Positions 46,605-55,480 of a stretch of DNA of 64,000 bases are shown here, piece after piece. Origin of the DNA: Streptomyces sp. NBC_00775 (GTDB taxonomy: Bacteria > Actinomycetota > Actinomycetes > Streptomycetales > Streptomycetaceae). The notes beneath the pieces are model-generated. The model was given only the letters and a program-made list of their open reading frames with translations. It had not been told where the DNA came from and did no database searches. Within the stretch, counting starts at the first letter, position 1. Every line of letters begins with the position of its first letter. The position numbers were made by a program, and so were the translations under genes. The stretch lies in assembly GCF_036347135.1 (NCBI RefSeq), contig NZ_CP108938.1:2542001-2606000 (forward strand), read 5' to 3'.

Positions 46605-47837
46605 ATGACCAGCACCACCACCGCCGTGACCGGCGCCACCATCGACACGCTGCGCTTCGCGACTGCCGGTTCCGTCGACGACGGCAAGTCCACGCTCGTC
46701 GGACGTCTGCTGCACGACTCCAAGTCGGTCCTGACGGACCAGCTGGAGGCCGTCGAGCGCGTCTCGGCCAGCCGCGGCCAGGACGCCCCCGACCTCGCAC
46801 TGCTCACCGACGGTCTGCGCGCCGAGCGCGAGCAGGGCATCACCATCGACGTCGCCTACCGCTACTTCGCCACGCCCCTGCGCCGGTTCATCCTGGCCGA
46901 CACCCCGGGCCATGTGCAGTACACGCGGAACATGGTCACCGGCGCGTCCACGGCCGAGCTGGCGATCATCCTGGTCGACGCCCGCCACGGCGTGGTCGAG
47001 CAGACCCGCCGGCACGCCGCCGTCGCCGCGCTGCTGCGCGTCCCGCACGTCGTCCTCGCCGTCAACAAGATGGACCTCGTCGGGTACGAGGAGAAGGAGT
47101 TCGACCGCATCGTCGAGGACTTCGCCGGCCACGCCGCCGAGCTGGGTCTGCCCGGCTTCACGCCGATCCCGGTCTCCGCGCTGTGCGGCGACAACGTGGT
47201 GGAGCGTTCGGCACACATGGACTGGTACACGGGTCCGGCGCTCCTCGATTTCCTGGAGACCGTGCCGGTGGGCTCCGACGTGTCGGCCGCCCCGGCGCGC
47301 TTCCCGGTGCAGTACGTGATCCGGCACGATGAAGTCCGCCACTACGCGGGCCAGTTGGTCTCCGGCCAGCTGCGCGTCGGCGACCGTGTCACTGTCCACC
47401 CGTCCGGCGAGACCTCCGAGATCATCGGCATCGACGTACTCGGCAACGACGCGGACATGGCGTACGCGCCCCAGTCGCTGACGCTGCGCCTGGCCGACCA
47501 GCGCGATGTCTCGCGCGGCGACATGATCACCGCCGGTCCCGACGCGCCGGCGCTCACGCAGGACGTCCGGGCGGCGGTCTGTCATCTGGCCGACCGTGCG
47601 CTGCGGGTCGGTGACCGGGTGCTGGTCAAGCACACGACGCGGACCGTGAAGGCGATCGTCAAGGACCTGGGCGGCGCCCTGGAGCTGACCGCGAACGACC
47701 TCGGCAGGATCACCCTGCGCACCGCCGAGCCGCTGGCGCTCGACGACTACGCCGACTCCCGCCGCACGGGCGCGTTCATCCTGGTCGACCCGGCGGACGG
47801 TTCGACGCTGACGGCCGGGATGGCCGACCTGTCGTAG
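46605..47837 (+). CDS. cysN: Sulfate adenylyltransferase subunit 1 (GTPase)
   Basis: A 410-residue elongation-factor-like GTPase that drives the ATP sulfurylase reaction. G motifs: GSVDDGKSTL, ADTPGHVQYTRN and NKMD, followed by two beta-barrel domains (HYAGQLVSGQLRVGDRVTV). It is shorter than the about 475-residue E. coli protein, as usual in actinomycetes. The operon ends here; the next gene is convergent 35 bases on. No cysH or sulfite reductase gene is nearby. Confidence 0.96.
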   Translation: MTSTTTAVTGATIDTLRFATAGSVDDGKSTLVGRLLHDSKSVLTDQLEAVERVSASRGQDAPDLALLTDGLRAEREQGITIDVAYRYFATPLRRFILADTPGHVQYTRNMVTGASTAELAIILVDARHGVVEQTRRHAAVAALLRVPHVVLAVNKMDLVGYEEKEFDRIVEDFAGHAAELGLPGFTPIPVSALCGDNVVERSAHMDWYTGPALLDFLETVPVGSDVSAAPARFPVQYVIRHDEVRHYAGQLVSGQLRVGDRVTVHPSGETSEIIGIDVLGNDADMAYAPQSLTLRLADQRDVSRGDMITAGPDAPALTQDVRAAVCHLADRALRVGDRVLVKHTTRTVKAIVKDLGGALELTANDLGRITLRTAEPLALDDYADSRRTGAFILVDPADGSTLTAGMADLS

Positions 47838-47872
47838 CCACTCCCTGTACGCAGGCCTTACGTGCGACGCCC

Positions 47873-50182
47873 TCAAGTCCCCAGCGAAAGCCGGGGTTTG
47901 GGGGCGTCGGTGCGTCCGGTCTGCGGGCGCCGGCTGCCCGCCCGGTAGGGCATCGGCCAGGCGACACCGGGCCCCTCGTACCCCTGCTCGGCCGCCGCGT
48001 GCAGCGTCCAGTGCGGGTCGTACAGATGCGGCCGGGCGAGCGCGCACAGGTCCGTACGACCGGCCAGGATCAGGGAGTTGACGTCGTCCCAGGAGGAGAT
48101 CGCGCCGACGGCGATCACGGGGAGGCCGGTCTCGTGGCGGATCCGGTCCGCGTACGGAGTCTGGTACGACCGCCCGTACTCGGGGTGCTCGTCCGCCACC
48201 ACCTGGCCCGTCGACACGTCGACCGCGTCGGCGCCGTGCGCGGCGAAGGCCCGCGCGATCTCGACGGCGTCGTCCCCGGTGGTGCCGCCGTCGGCCCAGT
48301 CGGTGGCGGAGATACGGACGGTCATGGGCCGTTCCTCGGGCCACACGGCCCGTACGGCGTCGAAGACTTCGAGCGGGAACCGCAGCCGCTTCGTGAGCGA
48401 GCCGCCGTAGGCGTCGGTGCGCCGGTTGGTCAGCGGTGAGAGGAAGCCGGAGAGCAAGTAGCCGTGCGCGCAGTGCAGTTCGAGCAGATCGAAGCCGCAG
48501 CGCGCGGCGCGCCAGGTGGCTGCCGTGAACTGCTCCCGTAGATCGGTGAGTTGGGCACGGGACAGCGCGCGGGGTGGCTGGCTCTCCGGTTTGTACGGGA
48601 TCGGGGAGGCGGCCATGAGCGGCCAGTTGCCGTCCTCCAGCGGCTCGTCGATGCCCTCCCACATCAGCTTCGTCGAACCCTTGCGGCCGGAATGGCCGAG
48701 CTGGATGCCGATCGCGGTACCCGGCGCCTGCCGGTGTACGAAGTCGGTGATCCGCCGCCAGGACTCGGCCTGCCGAGGTGTGTAGAGCCCCGCGCAGCCG
48801 GGTGTGATGCGGCCCTCGGGGCTCACGCACACCATCTCGGTCATCACCAGTCCGGCCCCGCCGAGTGCCCGTGCGCCCAGATGGACCAGGTGGAAGTCGC
48901 CGGGGACGCCGTCCACGGCCGAGTACATGTCCATGGGCGAGACGACGACGCGGTTGCGCAGCCTCAGGCCGCGCAGTCTCAGCGGCGTGAACATCGGCGG
49001 GGTGCCGGGCGGGCAGCCGAACTCGCGCTCGACCGCCGCGGTGAAGTGCGCGTCGCGCAGCCGCAGGTTCTCGTGGGTGACGCGGCGGCTGCGGGTGAGG
49101 AGGTTGAAGGCGAACTGGCGGGCGGGCTGGTCGAGATAGCGCCCCAGGTTCTCGAACCACTCCAGGCTGGCGCGCGCCGCCCGCTGCGTGGACGCGACGA
49201 CCGGGCGCCGCTCCTCCTCGTACGCGAGAAGTGCCTCTTCGAGGGCGGGCCGTTCCTCCAGGCAGGCGGCCAGCGCCAGCGCGTCCTCGACGGCGAGCTT
49301 CGTGCCGGAGCCGATGGAGAAGTGGGCGGTGTGGGCGGCGTCGCCGAGGAGGACCAGATTCCCGTGCGACCAGCGGTCGTTGACCACCGTCCGGAAGGTG
49401 GTCCAGGCCGAGGCGTTGGACCGCAGCTGCCGCCCGCCGAGCGCGTCCGCGAAGATCTTGCCGCACCGTTCGACGGATTCCTCCTCGTCGAGGTCAGCGA
49501 ACCCGGCCGCCCGCCAGACCTCTTCGCGCATCTCGATGATGACGGTGGAGGCTTCGGCCGAGTAGGGGTAGCCGTGCAGCTGCATCACGCCGTGCTCGGT
49601 CTCGGCGATCTCGAAGCGGAAGGCGTCGAAGGCGAAGTCGGCGGCGAGCCAGATGTAGCGGCAGCGGTGCTCTTCGACGGACGGCCCGAACACCTCCGCG
49701 TACGCCGCGCGCGTGAGGCTGTGCACGCCGTCGGCGGCGACGACGAGGTCGTACGCAGTCATCAGCTCGGCCACCGGCGGGGCCGGTGACCGGAAGCGCA
49801 GCTCGACGCCGAGCGAGTCGCAGCGTGCGTGCAGGATCTCCAGGAGCCGGCGCCGGCCGAGCGCCGCGAAGCCGTGGCCGCCGGAGGTGTGGCGCACTCC
49901 GCGGTGCACGATGTCGATGTCGTCCCAGCGGACGAACTCGTCCTGGAGCGCCGCGTACACGGCCGGGTCGGCGTGTTCGATGCCGCCGAGCGTCTCGTCG
50001 GAGAGGACCACGCCGAAGCCGAACGTGTCGTCAGGGGCGTTGCGCTCCCAGACGGTGACCTCGCGGCCGGGGTCGAGACGCTTGAGAAGGGCGGCGGCGT
50101 AGAGGCCACCGGGTCCGCCACCGATCACCGCGACGCGCATCGCACTCGCGCCCACGCGCATCGCCTGCTCACCCACGCGCAT
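47873..50182 (-). CDS. Fused FAD monooxygenase / Old Yellow Enzyme-type reductase (2-aminobenzoyl-CoA or salicylyl-CoA type)
   Basis: A 769-residue two-domain flavoprotein. Residues 15-400 are a PHBH-type monooxygenase (VAVIGGGPGGLYAA, FAD site LLGDAAHTAHFSIGSGTKLA). Residues about 400-750 are an OYE-type FMN reductase (FTPLRLRGLRLRNRVVVSPM, HCAHGYLLSGFLSPLTNRRTD). This fusion is the layout of 2-aminobenzoyl-CoA monooxygenase/reductase and of salicylyl-CoA 5-hydroxylase. The first start (ATG 50182, GGAGG ten bases before) is chosen; two more ATGs follow at seven-codon intervals because of a 21-bp duplication. Seven bases separate it from the upstream hydratase gene, so they form an operon. 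Confidence 0.9.
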   Translation of the reverse strand: MRVGEQAMRVGASAMRVAVIGGGPGGLYAAALLKRLDPGREVTVWERNAPDDTFGFGVVLSDETLGGIEHADPAVYAALQDEFVRWDDIDIVHRGVRHTSGGHGFAALGRRRLLEILHARCDSLGVELRFRSPAPPVAELMTAYDLVVAADGVHSLTRAAYAEVFGPSVEEHRCRYIWLAADFAFDAFRFEIAETEHGVMQLHGYPYSAEASTVIIEMREEVWRAAGFADLDEEESVERCGKIFADALGGRQLRSNASAWTTFRTVVNDRWSHGNLVLLGDAAHTAHFSIGSGTKLAVEDALALAACLEERPALEEALLAYEEERRPVVASTQRAARASLEWFENLGRYLDQPARQFAFNLLTRSRRVTHENLRLRDAHFTAAVEREFGCPPGTPPMFTPLRLRGLRLRNRVVVSPMDMYSAVDGVPGDFHLVHLGARALGGAGLVMTEMVCVSPEGRITPGCAGLYTPRQAESWRRITDFVHRQAPGTAIGIQLGHSGRKGSTKLMWEGIDEPLEDGNWPLMAASPIPYKPESQPPRALSRAQLTDLREQFTAATWRAARCGFDLLELHCAHGYLLSGFLSPLTNRRTDAYGGSLTKRLRFPLEVFDAVRAVWPEERPMTVRISATDWADGGTTGDDAVEIARAFAAHGADAVDVSTGQVVADEHPEYGRSYQTPYADRIRHETGLPVIAVGAISSWDDVNSLILAGRTDLCALARPHLYDPHWTLHAAAEQGYEGPGVAWPMPYRAGSRRPQTGRTDAPKPRLSLGT

Positions 50183-50189
50183 CCCGTAC

Positions 50190-51017
50190 TCACCTCCCCC
50201 GCCACTTCGGCGCCCGCTTCTCCGTGAAGGCGGCGTGGAACTCGGCGTAGTCCTCGCCGTTCATCAGGAGGGCCTGGGTGGAGGCGTCGAGTTCGACGGA
50301 GGCGGCGAGCGGCATGTCCAGTTCGGCGGTGAGCAGGGCCTTGGTCTGGGCGTAGGCGAGGGCCGGGCCCTCGGCGAGGCGGCGGGCCAGTCGCTGGGCG
50401 GCCTCGTCGGCGCTGCCCTCGTCGGCGAGTTCACTGATCAGGCCGATCCGCTCGGCCTCGGGCGCGCGCACCGGTTCGCCGAGCATCAGCAGCCGGGTCG
50501 CGTGGCCCAGGCCGACGACCCGGGGCAGCAGATAGGCCGCGCCCATGTCGCCGCCGGACAGCCCGACGCGGGTGAAGAGGAAGGAGAAGCGGGCGCTCGG
50601 GTCGGCCACCCGGAAGTCGGCGGCGAGCGCGAGCACGGCTCCGGCGCCCGCCGCCACCCCGTGCACCGCCGCGATCACCGGGAACGGACACTCCCGTACG
50701 GCCCGGACGACCTGCCCGGTCATCCGGTTGAAGTCGAGGAGCTGGGCGGTGTCCATGGAGAGGGTCGCGCCGATGATCTCGTCGACGTCGCCGCCGGAGC
50801 AGAAGCCGCGTCCCTCGCCGGCCAGCACCAGGGCGCGGACGGATCGCTCCCGGGACAGCTCGGCGAGCAGATCGCGCAGGTCGGCGTAGGCGCCGAAGGT
50901 GAGCGCGTTGAGTTTCTCGGGGCGGGCCAGGGTGACCGTGGCGACCCCGTCGGCGATCTCGCACCTCAGGTGCTGCCAGTCGGGGGTGCGGGTGGCGGAG
51001 CCGGTGAAGGGACTCAT
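50190..51017 (-). CDS. Enoyl-CoA hydratase/isomerase family protein
   Basis: A 275-residue crotonase with the oxyanion-hole regions ALVLAGEGRGFCSGGDVDEI and AAVHGVAAGAGAVLALAADFR, and a C-terminal ALLMNGEDYAEFHAAFTEKRAPKWRGR. The sequence GDMGAAYLLPRVVG lies where the catalytic Glu is normally found; Asp replaces it, so a changed reaction is possible. First gene of a two-gene operon with the fused monooxygenase. ATG at 51017 follows GAGGAGG. It would act on a ring-opened or reduced aryl-CoA intermediate. Confidence 0.92.
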   Translation of the reverse strand: MSPFTGSATRTPDWQHLRCEIADGVATVTLARPEKLNALTFGAYADLRDLLAELSRERSVRALVLAGEGRGFCSGGDVDEIIGATLSMDTAQLLDFNRMTGQVVRAVRECPFPVIAAVHGVAAGAGAVLALAADFRVADPSARFSFLFTRVGLSGGDMGAAYLLPRVVGLGHATRLLMLGEPVRAPEAERIGLISELADEGSADEAAQRLARRLAEGPALAYAQTKALLTAELDMPLAASVELDASTQALLMNGEDYAEFHAAFTEKRAPKWRGR

Positions 51018-51335
51018 GACGTGCGGCCTCCTCGGGCGGGGGCGGCGCTCTGCGACTACTCCTCGAAGCTATCACCGATCTGTGACTGTCGTCATGAGTG
51101 CGCGATAGACCTGTCGCGAAATGACCGCTTCCCGTCACCGAGTCACGGGTCCTCGATAGCCCCGTAACAGCGGGAGCACCGCGCGGGAGACGGACCGTTC
51201 ACCTGGGTACACAGCCTCATGCCGGGCCGAACGTCCCGGCGGAACGCCCACCGAACGACCCGGACAGCGCCCGCCGAGCTCCTCTGTCCGGACGCGCCGT
51301 ACCATTTCTAAAGTTGAAAGCAGGACAGCCTGCTC
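51018..51335. other. Divergent intergenic region hydratase / RsbW-like protein
   Basis: 318 bases. The left end has the shared motif TGACTGTCGTCA (51084-51095) near a possible minus-strand promoter (ATGACG at 51097-51092, TAGCTT-like -10 further left). The right end is AT-rich (TTTCTAAAGTTGAAAG at 51305-51320) before the rightward gene. Nothing else clear between. Confidence 0.6.
51084..51095 (-). promoter_or_regulatory. Second copy of the TGAC-N4-GTCA operator motif
   Basis: TGACTGTCGTCA, identical over 12 bases to 42419-42430. It lies 67-78 bases before the hydratase start codon, near the expected -35 region. Two exact copies before two catabolic promoters suggest one common regulator, most simply the PaaX protein. 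Confidence 0.55.
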
Positions 51336-51788
51336 ATGAACGGACTCGCCTTGCACGACACCCCCGCCCCAGCCTCCTGGCGCATCGCACTGCCGCACAC
51401 CGTCGCGGCCGTGCCTGTCGCCCGCGCCCTGGTTCGCACGGCGCTGGCAGAGGTGGAGCACGCGGCCGACAGCGACACCGCTGAGCTGCTCACGGCGGAA
51501 CTGGTCGCCAACGCCGTGGAGCACGCCGCGGGCGACGGCCCCATAGAGCTGGTCGTGGAGCTGATGCCGGGCGGCTGCCGGGTCGAGGTGCACGACCCGG
51601 ACCCGGTGCCGCCCGCCGATCTCACGGTCCCCCACCCGATCGGCGTACCCGACCCCTGGCAGGAGCACGGGCGCGGTCTCCTGCTGATCCGCGCCCTCAG
51701 CTCGTCCTGCGGCCACCGGCCCACCGACTCCGGCAAGGCGGTCTGGTTCAGACTGCCCGTGGTTCCTCCGCAGCGACGGCCTGCCTAG
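51336..51788 (+). CDS. RsbW-like ATP-binding protein (HATPase_c)
   Basis: A 150-residue single-domain ATPase of the anti-sigma/serine-kinase type. N box ELLTAELVANAVEHA, a degenerate G1 region (EVHDPDPVPP) and G2 box EHGRGLLLIRALSS are visible. Streptomyces genomes carry dozens of such genes. The partner sigma or anti-anti-sigma factor is not next to it. ATG at 51336 has a weak GGAC site. It is convergent with argF after 43 bases. Confidence 0.88.
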   Translation: MNGLALHDTPAPASWRIALPHTVAAVPVARALVRTALAEVEHAADSDTAELLTAELVANAVEHAAGDGPIELVVELMPGGCRVEVHDPDPVPPADLTVPHPIGVPDPWQEHGRGLLLIRALSSSCGHRPTDSGKAVWFRLPVVPPQRRPA

Positions 51789-51831
51789 CCCCGGCTTCGG
51801 CCAGCCGGGAATGACGGCGACCGACCTCGCG

Positions 51832-52839
51832 TCAGGCCAGCGTGGCGACCAGGATCGCCTTGATGGTGTGCAGCCGGTTCTCGGCCTCGTCGAAGACGAC
51901 CGAGTGGGCCGACTCGAAGACCTCGTCGGTGACCTCCAGGGAGTCGAGCCCGTGGGTCTCGTAGATCTCGCGGCCGACCTTGGTGCCGAGGTCGTGGAAG
52001 GCCGGGAGGCAGTGCAGGAACTTGACGCCGGGGTTGCCGGTGGCGCGCAGGACGTCCATCGTCACGGCGTACGGGGCCAGGGCGGCGATGCGCTCGTCCC
52101 ACACCTCCTTGGGCTCACCCATGGAGACCCAGATGTCAGTCGCCACGAAGTCGGCGCCGAGCACGCCCTCGGTGACGTCCTCGGTGAGCGTGATGCGGCC
52201 ACCACTGTTCTCGGCGAGTTTGCGGGCCTGCGCGACGATCTCGTCGGCGGGCCAGTAGGCCCGCGGGGCGACGAGGCGGACGTCCATGCCGAGCAGCGCG
52301 CCGGTGATCAGATACGAGTTGCCCATGTTGAAGCGGGCGTCGCCGAGGTAGGCGAAGACGATCTCGCCGAGCGGCTTGGCGCAGTGCTCAGTCATCGTGA
52401 GCACGTCGGCGAGCATCTGGGTGGGGTGCCAGTCGTCGGTCAGACCGTTGTAGACGGGCACTCCGGCGTACGCGGCCAGCTCCTCGACGGAGGCCTGGCT
52501 GTCACCCCGGTACTCGATCGCGTCGAACATCCGCCCGAGAACGCGCGCGGTGTCCCGCACGGACTCCTTGTGCCCGATCTGCGAGCCGGAGGGGTCGAGG
52601 TATGTCGTCGAGGCGCCCTGGTCGGCGGCGGCGACCTCGAACGAGCAGCGCGTACGGGTCGAGGTCTTCTCGAAGATCAGCGCGATGTTCTTGCCCCGCA
52701 GGTACTGGGTCTCGGCCCCGGCCTTCTTGGCCGCCTTCAGCTCGGCGGCCAGCTCGATCAGACCGCGGAACTCCTCCTCCGTGAAGTCCAGCTCCTTGAG
52801 GAAGTGGCGGCCGGCGAGGGCGGTCGGGACTGTCGCCAT
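51832..52839 (-). CDS. argF: Ornithine carbamoyltransferase
   Basis: A 335-residue enzyme with carbamoyl-phosphate site [31 protein letters not shown] and the ornithine/catalytic HCLPAFHD motif. It interconverts ornithine plus carbamoyl phosphate and citrulline. Next to arginine deiminase it may work in the catabolic direction (arcB role); which direction dominates cannot be told from sequence. ATG at 52839 has GGAG nine bases before it. It has its own AT-rich upstream region with a direct repeat. Confidence 0.96.
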   Translation of the reverse strand: MATVPTALAGRHFLKELDFTEEEFRGLIELAAELKAAKKAGAETQYLRGKNIALIFEKTSTRTRCSFEVAAADQGASTTYLDPSGSQIGHKESVRDTARVLGRMFDAIEYRGDSQASVEELAAYAGVPVYNGLTDDWHPTQMLADVLTMTEHCAKPLGEIVFAYLGDARFNMGNSYLITGALLGMDVRLVAPRAYWPADEIVAQARKLAENSGGRITLTEDVTEGVLGADFVATDIWVSMGEPKEVWDERIAALAPYAVTMDVLRATGNPGVKFLHCLPAFHDLGTKVGREIYETHGLDSLEVTDEVFESAHSVVFDEAENRLHTIKAILVATLA

Positions 52840-52892
52840 GGGGAGCGCTCCAGGGGTACGAGGACGAGGGCGAACAAGGAAACGATTGGAAG

Positions 52893-52920
52893 TCTATACG
52901 ATCGCCCACATTTCTATACG
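52893..52920 (-). promoter_or_regulatory. Direct repeat in the argF promoter region
   Basis: TCTATACG occurs at 52893-52900 and 52913-52920, 20 bases apart or two helix turns, in an AT-rich patch 55-80 bases before the argF start. On the minus strand each copy holds TATAGA. It could be a regulator site or two overlapping -10 boxes. It does not match the ArgR box well. Confidence 0.4.
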
Positions 52921-52947
52921 GCACCTATTCGGGGACCGGGAGCATCA

Positions 52948-52990
52948 GCGCCCCGTCAGGGGCGCGGGGAACTGCGCGACCAGCCCCCAC
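52948..52990. repeat. Intergenic repeat (copy 2, partial)
   Basis: A short hairpin GCGCCCC-GTCA-GGGGCGC (52948-52965) runs into the sequence GGGGCGCGGGGAACTGCGCG, the right arm of the repeat at 7817-7924, including the following AGCCCCCAC. The left arm is missing. It sits between arcA and argF and probably ends the arcA transcript. Confidence 0.75.
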
Positions 52991-53006
52991 CGGCCGGCAC
53001 CCGACA

Positions 53007-54236
53007 TCAAGCCCCCACGGCATCCCTCTCCACCGGGCAGCTCATACACCGAGGCCCGCCCCTCCCCCGCCCCAGCTCACTCCCAGGAATCTCGATCACC
53101 TCGATCCCCTGCTTCCGCAAATGCGTATTGGTCGTCGAGTTCCGCTCATACGCCACGACCACCCCCGGCTCCACCGCAAGGACATTGCACCCGTCGTCCC
53201 ACTGCTCCCGCTCCGCCGCATGCACATCCTGCGTGGCGGTCAGCACCCGAATCTCGCTCAGCCCCAGCGCCGCGGCGATCGCCCGGTGCATGTGCTCCGG
53301 CGGATGGTCGGTGACCTTCAACTCCTTCTCCCCGGCGCCCGGTTCGATGGTGTACGAGCGGAGCATGCCGAGCCCCGCGTACTGCGTGAAGATGTCGCCG
53401 TCGACCATCGTCATCACGGTGTCGAGATGCATGAGGGCCCGCCGCTTGGGCATGTCGAGCGCCACGATGGTGCGCGCGGACCCGGCGGCGAACAGCTTGT
53501 GCGCGAGCATCTCCACGGCCTGCGGCGTGGTCCGCTCACTCATACCGATGAGCACCGCGCCGTTGCCGATGACGAGCACGTCACCGCCCTCGATGGTGGA
53601 CGGATAGTCGGCCTGCCCCTCCGACCAGAGGTTGAAGGTCTCGTCGCGGAAGAGCGGATGGTGCCGGTAGATCGCCTCGAAGTGCACGGTCTCGCGCTGC
53701 CGGGCCGGCCAGCGCATGGCGTTGATGGAGACACCGTCGTAGATCCAGGCGGAGGTGTCCCGGGTGAAGAGGTGGTTGGGCAGCGGCCGGAGCAGGAAGT
53801 CGTCGAGGTCCATGACGTGGAAGCGCACGGAGGTCGGCTCCTCGTGCGCGTCCAGGAACTCCCGCTTGGTCATGCCGCCGACGAGCACGGACGCCAGTTC
53901 CGGGGCGGGCAGGGTCTCGAAGGAGGCCCTCAGGTGGTCGGTGGCGAGCGGTCCGTACTCCTTCTCGTCGAAGACGCGGTCCAGGACGAGCGATCTGGCC
54001 GCCGGGATCTCCAGGGCCTCGGTGAGCAGGTCGCCGAAGAGGTGGACGGTGACCCCGCGGTCGCGCAGCACGTCGGCGAACCCGTCGTGCTCCGCGCGCG
54101 CCCGGCGCACCCACAGCACATCGTCGAAGAGGAGGGCGTCCTTGTTGCTGGGGGTGAGCCTTTTGAGCTCAAGATCCGGTCGGTGCAGGATGACGCGGCG
54201 CAGCCGCCCGGCCTCGGAGTCGACGTGGAATCCCAT
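53007..54236 (-). CDS. arcA: Arginine deiminase
   Basis: A 409-residue enzyme that converts arginine to citrulline and ammonia. Family motifs: [19 protein letters not shown] at the start, the [22 protein letters not shown] core, [11 protein letters not shown] with the catalytic His, and the C-terminal [12 protein letters not shown] with the nucleophilic Cys. ATG at 54236 gives the standard length. It precedes argF on the same strand, separated by 167 bases that hold a repeat and a separate promoter region, so the pair forms an arginine deiminase pathway set without an adjacent carbamate kinase gene. Confidence 0.97.
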   Translation of the reverse strand: MGFHVDSEAGRLRRVILHRPDLELKRLTPSNKDALLFDDVLWVRRARAEHDGFADVLRDRGVTVHLFGDLLTEALEIPAARSLVLDRVFDEKEYGPLATDHLRASFETLPAPELASVLVGGMTKREFLDAHEEPTSVRFHVMDLDDFLLRPLPNHLFTRDTSAWIYDGVSINAMRWPARQRETVHFEAIYRHHPLFRDETFNLWSEGQADYPSTIEGGDVLVIGNGAVLIGMSERTTPQAVEMLAHKLFAAGSARTIVALDMPKRRALMHLDTVMTMVDGDIFTQYAGLGMLRSYTIEPGAGEKELKVTDHPPEHMHRAIAAALGLSEIRVLTATQDVHAAEREQWDDGCNVLAVEPGVVVAYERNSTTNTHLRKQGIEVIEIPGSELGRGRGGPRCMSCPVERDAVGA

Positions 54237-54309
54237 GCCTCCATCCTGACCATCCAAACGCCCGTTCACCCGCTGATCGACCGACCCGGGTCTCTTTCAT
54301 TTCGTCCCC

Positions 54310-54340
54310 TTGACGATAAGTGGACCGAGCCATTATCGTC
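54310..54340 (+). promoter_or_regulatory. Promoter framed by an inverted repeat, before the SPFH gene
   Basis: TTGACG (54310-54315) and TATCGT (54334-54339) with an 18-base spacer form a promoter about 60 bases before the ATG. GACGATAA (54312-54319) and TTATCGTC (54333-54340) form an 8-bp inverted repeat that covers both boxes. This is a good layout for repression. Confidence 0.5.
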
Positions 54341-54400
54341 TTACTGACGACAACAAGGAGCGAGGGGTCGCCGGGACCGCCCGGCGACAAGGGGGTACTC

Positions 54401-55480
54401 ATGGCCGACATCACCCGGCGTCTCGGCTGGCGCCATCTGCGCGGGGCGCCGACCGCCCATGTACGGCACCACCGTTCGGGCCGCCTGGTGCACGACGGCC
54501 CCGGGCTCAGCTTCTGGTACCGCTCCCTGACCGCCGCGCTCTCCGAAGTCCCGGTCGACGACCGTGAGTTGGCCATGACCTTCCATGCCCGTACGTCCGA
54601 CTTCCAGGACGTGGCGGTGCAGGCGACCGTCACCTACCGGATCAGCGATCCCGCGATCGCGGCCGCGCGCCTCGACTTCTCCATCGACCCCGACACGGGC
54701 GCCTGGCGCGGCACTCCCCTGGAGCAGCTGGCGGGACTGCTGACCGAGACGGCCCAGCAGCACGCGCTGGACGTGCTGGCCCGTACGTCGCTGGCGGCCG
54801 CCCTGGTCGACGGCGTCGCGGCGGTACGGGAACGGATCGCGGGCGGTCTCGACGCCGAACCCCGGCTGCCCGCGACGGGGATCGAGGTGGTGGCCGTACG
54901 GGTCGTCGCGCTGCGCCCGGAGCCCGAGGTGGAGCGGGCGCTGCGCACCCCCGCCCGCGAGCAGATCCAGCAGGAGGCGGACAAGGCGACGTACGAACGC
55001 CGTGCCGTCGCCGTCGAGCGGGAGCGCGCCATCGCCGAGAACGAACTCGACAGCCAGATCGAACTCGCCCGGCGCGAGGAGCAGTTGGTCGACCAGCGCG
55101 GGACGAACGCGCGGCGCGAGGCGGAGGAGCACGCGGCGGCGGACGCGGTGCGCGCCGGGGCGGAGGCGGCGCGCACGGTGCGCCTCGCGGAGGCGGAGGC
55201 CACCCGGTCGCTGCGGCTCGCCGAGGCCGAGGCCACCCGTAAGGTGCGGCTCGCCGGGGCCGAGGCACAGGCCGCGCGGGAGGTCGGCGAGGCACAGGCC
55301 GAGGCGCAGGCGGCCTGGCTGCGGGTCCACGGCGACGCGGACGTCGCCACGCTGCACGCCCTGACCGGCACCCGGCTCGCGGAGAACCTGCCGCGGATCG
55401 AGAGCCTGACGGTGTCGCCGGACGTCCTGACAGGCCTGCTCGCCAAGCTGGGCAACGGAGCCTCCGGGGAACCGGCGTGA
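54401..55480 (+). CDS. SPFH/band 7 family protein
   Basis: A 359-residue protein. The N-terminal 190 residues have the band-7 pattern (ELAMTFHARTSDFQDVAVQ, VTYRISDP, LPATGIEVVAVRVVALRP). From about 190 it is a Glu/Arg/Ala helical rod with tandem units close to LAEAEATRSLR (about residues 262-296). No clear membrane segment is present, so it may be a cytoplasmic oligomeric scaffold. AAGGGGG precedes the ATG. The next gene overlaps by four bases. Confidence 0.88.
   Translation: MADITRRLGWRHLRGAPTAHVRHHRSGRLVHDGPGLSFWYRSLTAALSEVPVDDRELAMTFHARTSDFQDVAVQATVTYRISDPAIAAARLDFSIDPDTGAWRGTPLEQLAGLLTETAQQHALDVLARTSLAAALVDGVAAVRERIAGGLDAEPRLPATGIEVVAVRVVALRPEPEVERALRTPAREQIQQEADKATYERRAVAVERERAIAENELDSQIELARREEQLVDQRGTNARREAEEHAAADAVRAGAEAARTVRLAEAEATRSLRLAEAEATRKVRLAGAEAQAAREVGEAQAEAQAAWLRVHGDADVATLHALTGTRLAENLPRIESLTVSPDVLTGLLAKLGNGASGEPA

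Noticed and set aside
46599..49466. A 955-codon minus-strand frame across cysN and the monooxygenase gene
   Set aside because: Covers two unrelated, clearly coded genes in other frames; composition is that of an antisense frame.
54336..54352. TGACGACA before the SPFH gene as a third copy of the catabolic operator
   Set aside because: Only 8 of the 12 bases match and the second half-site is missing.
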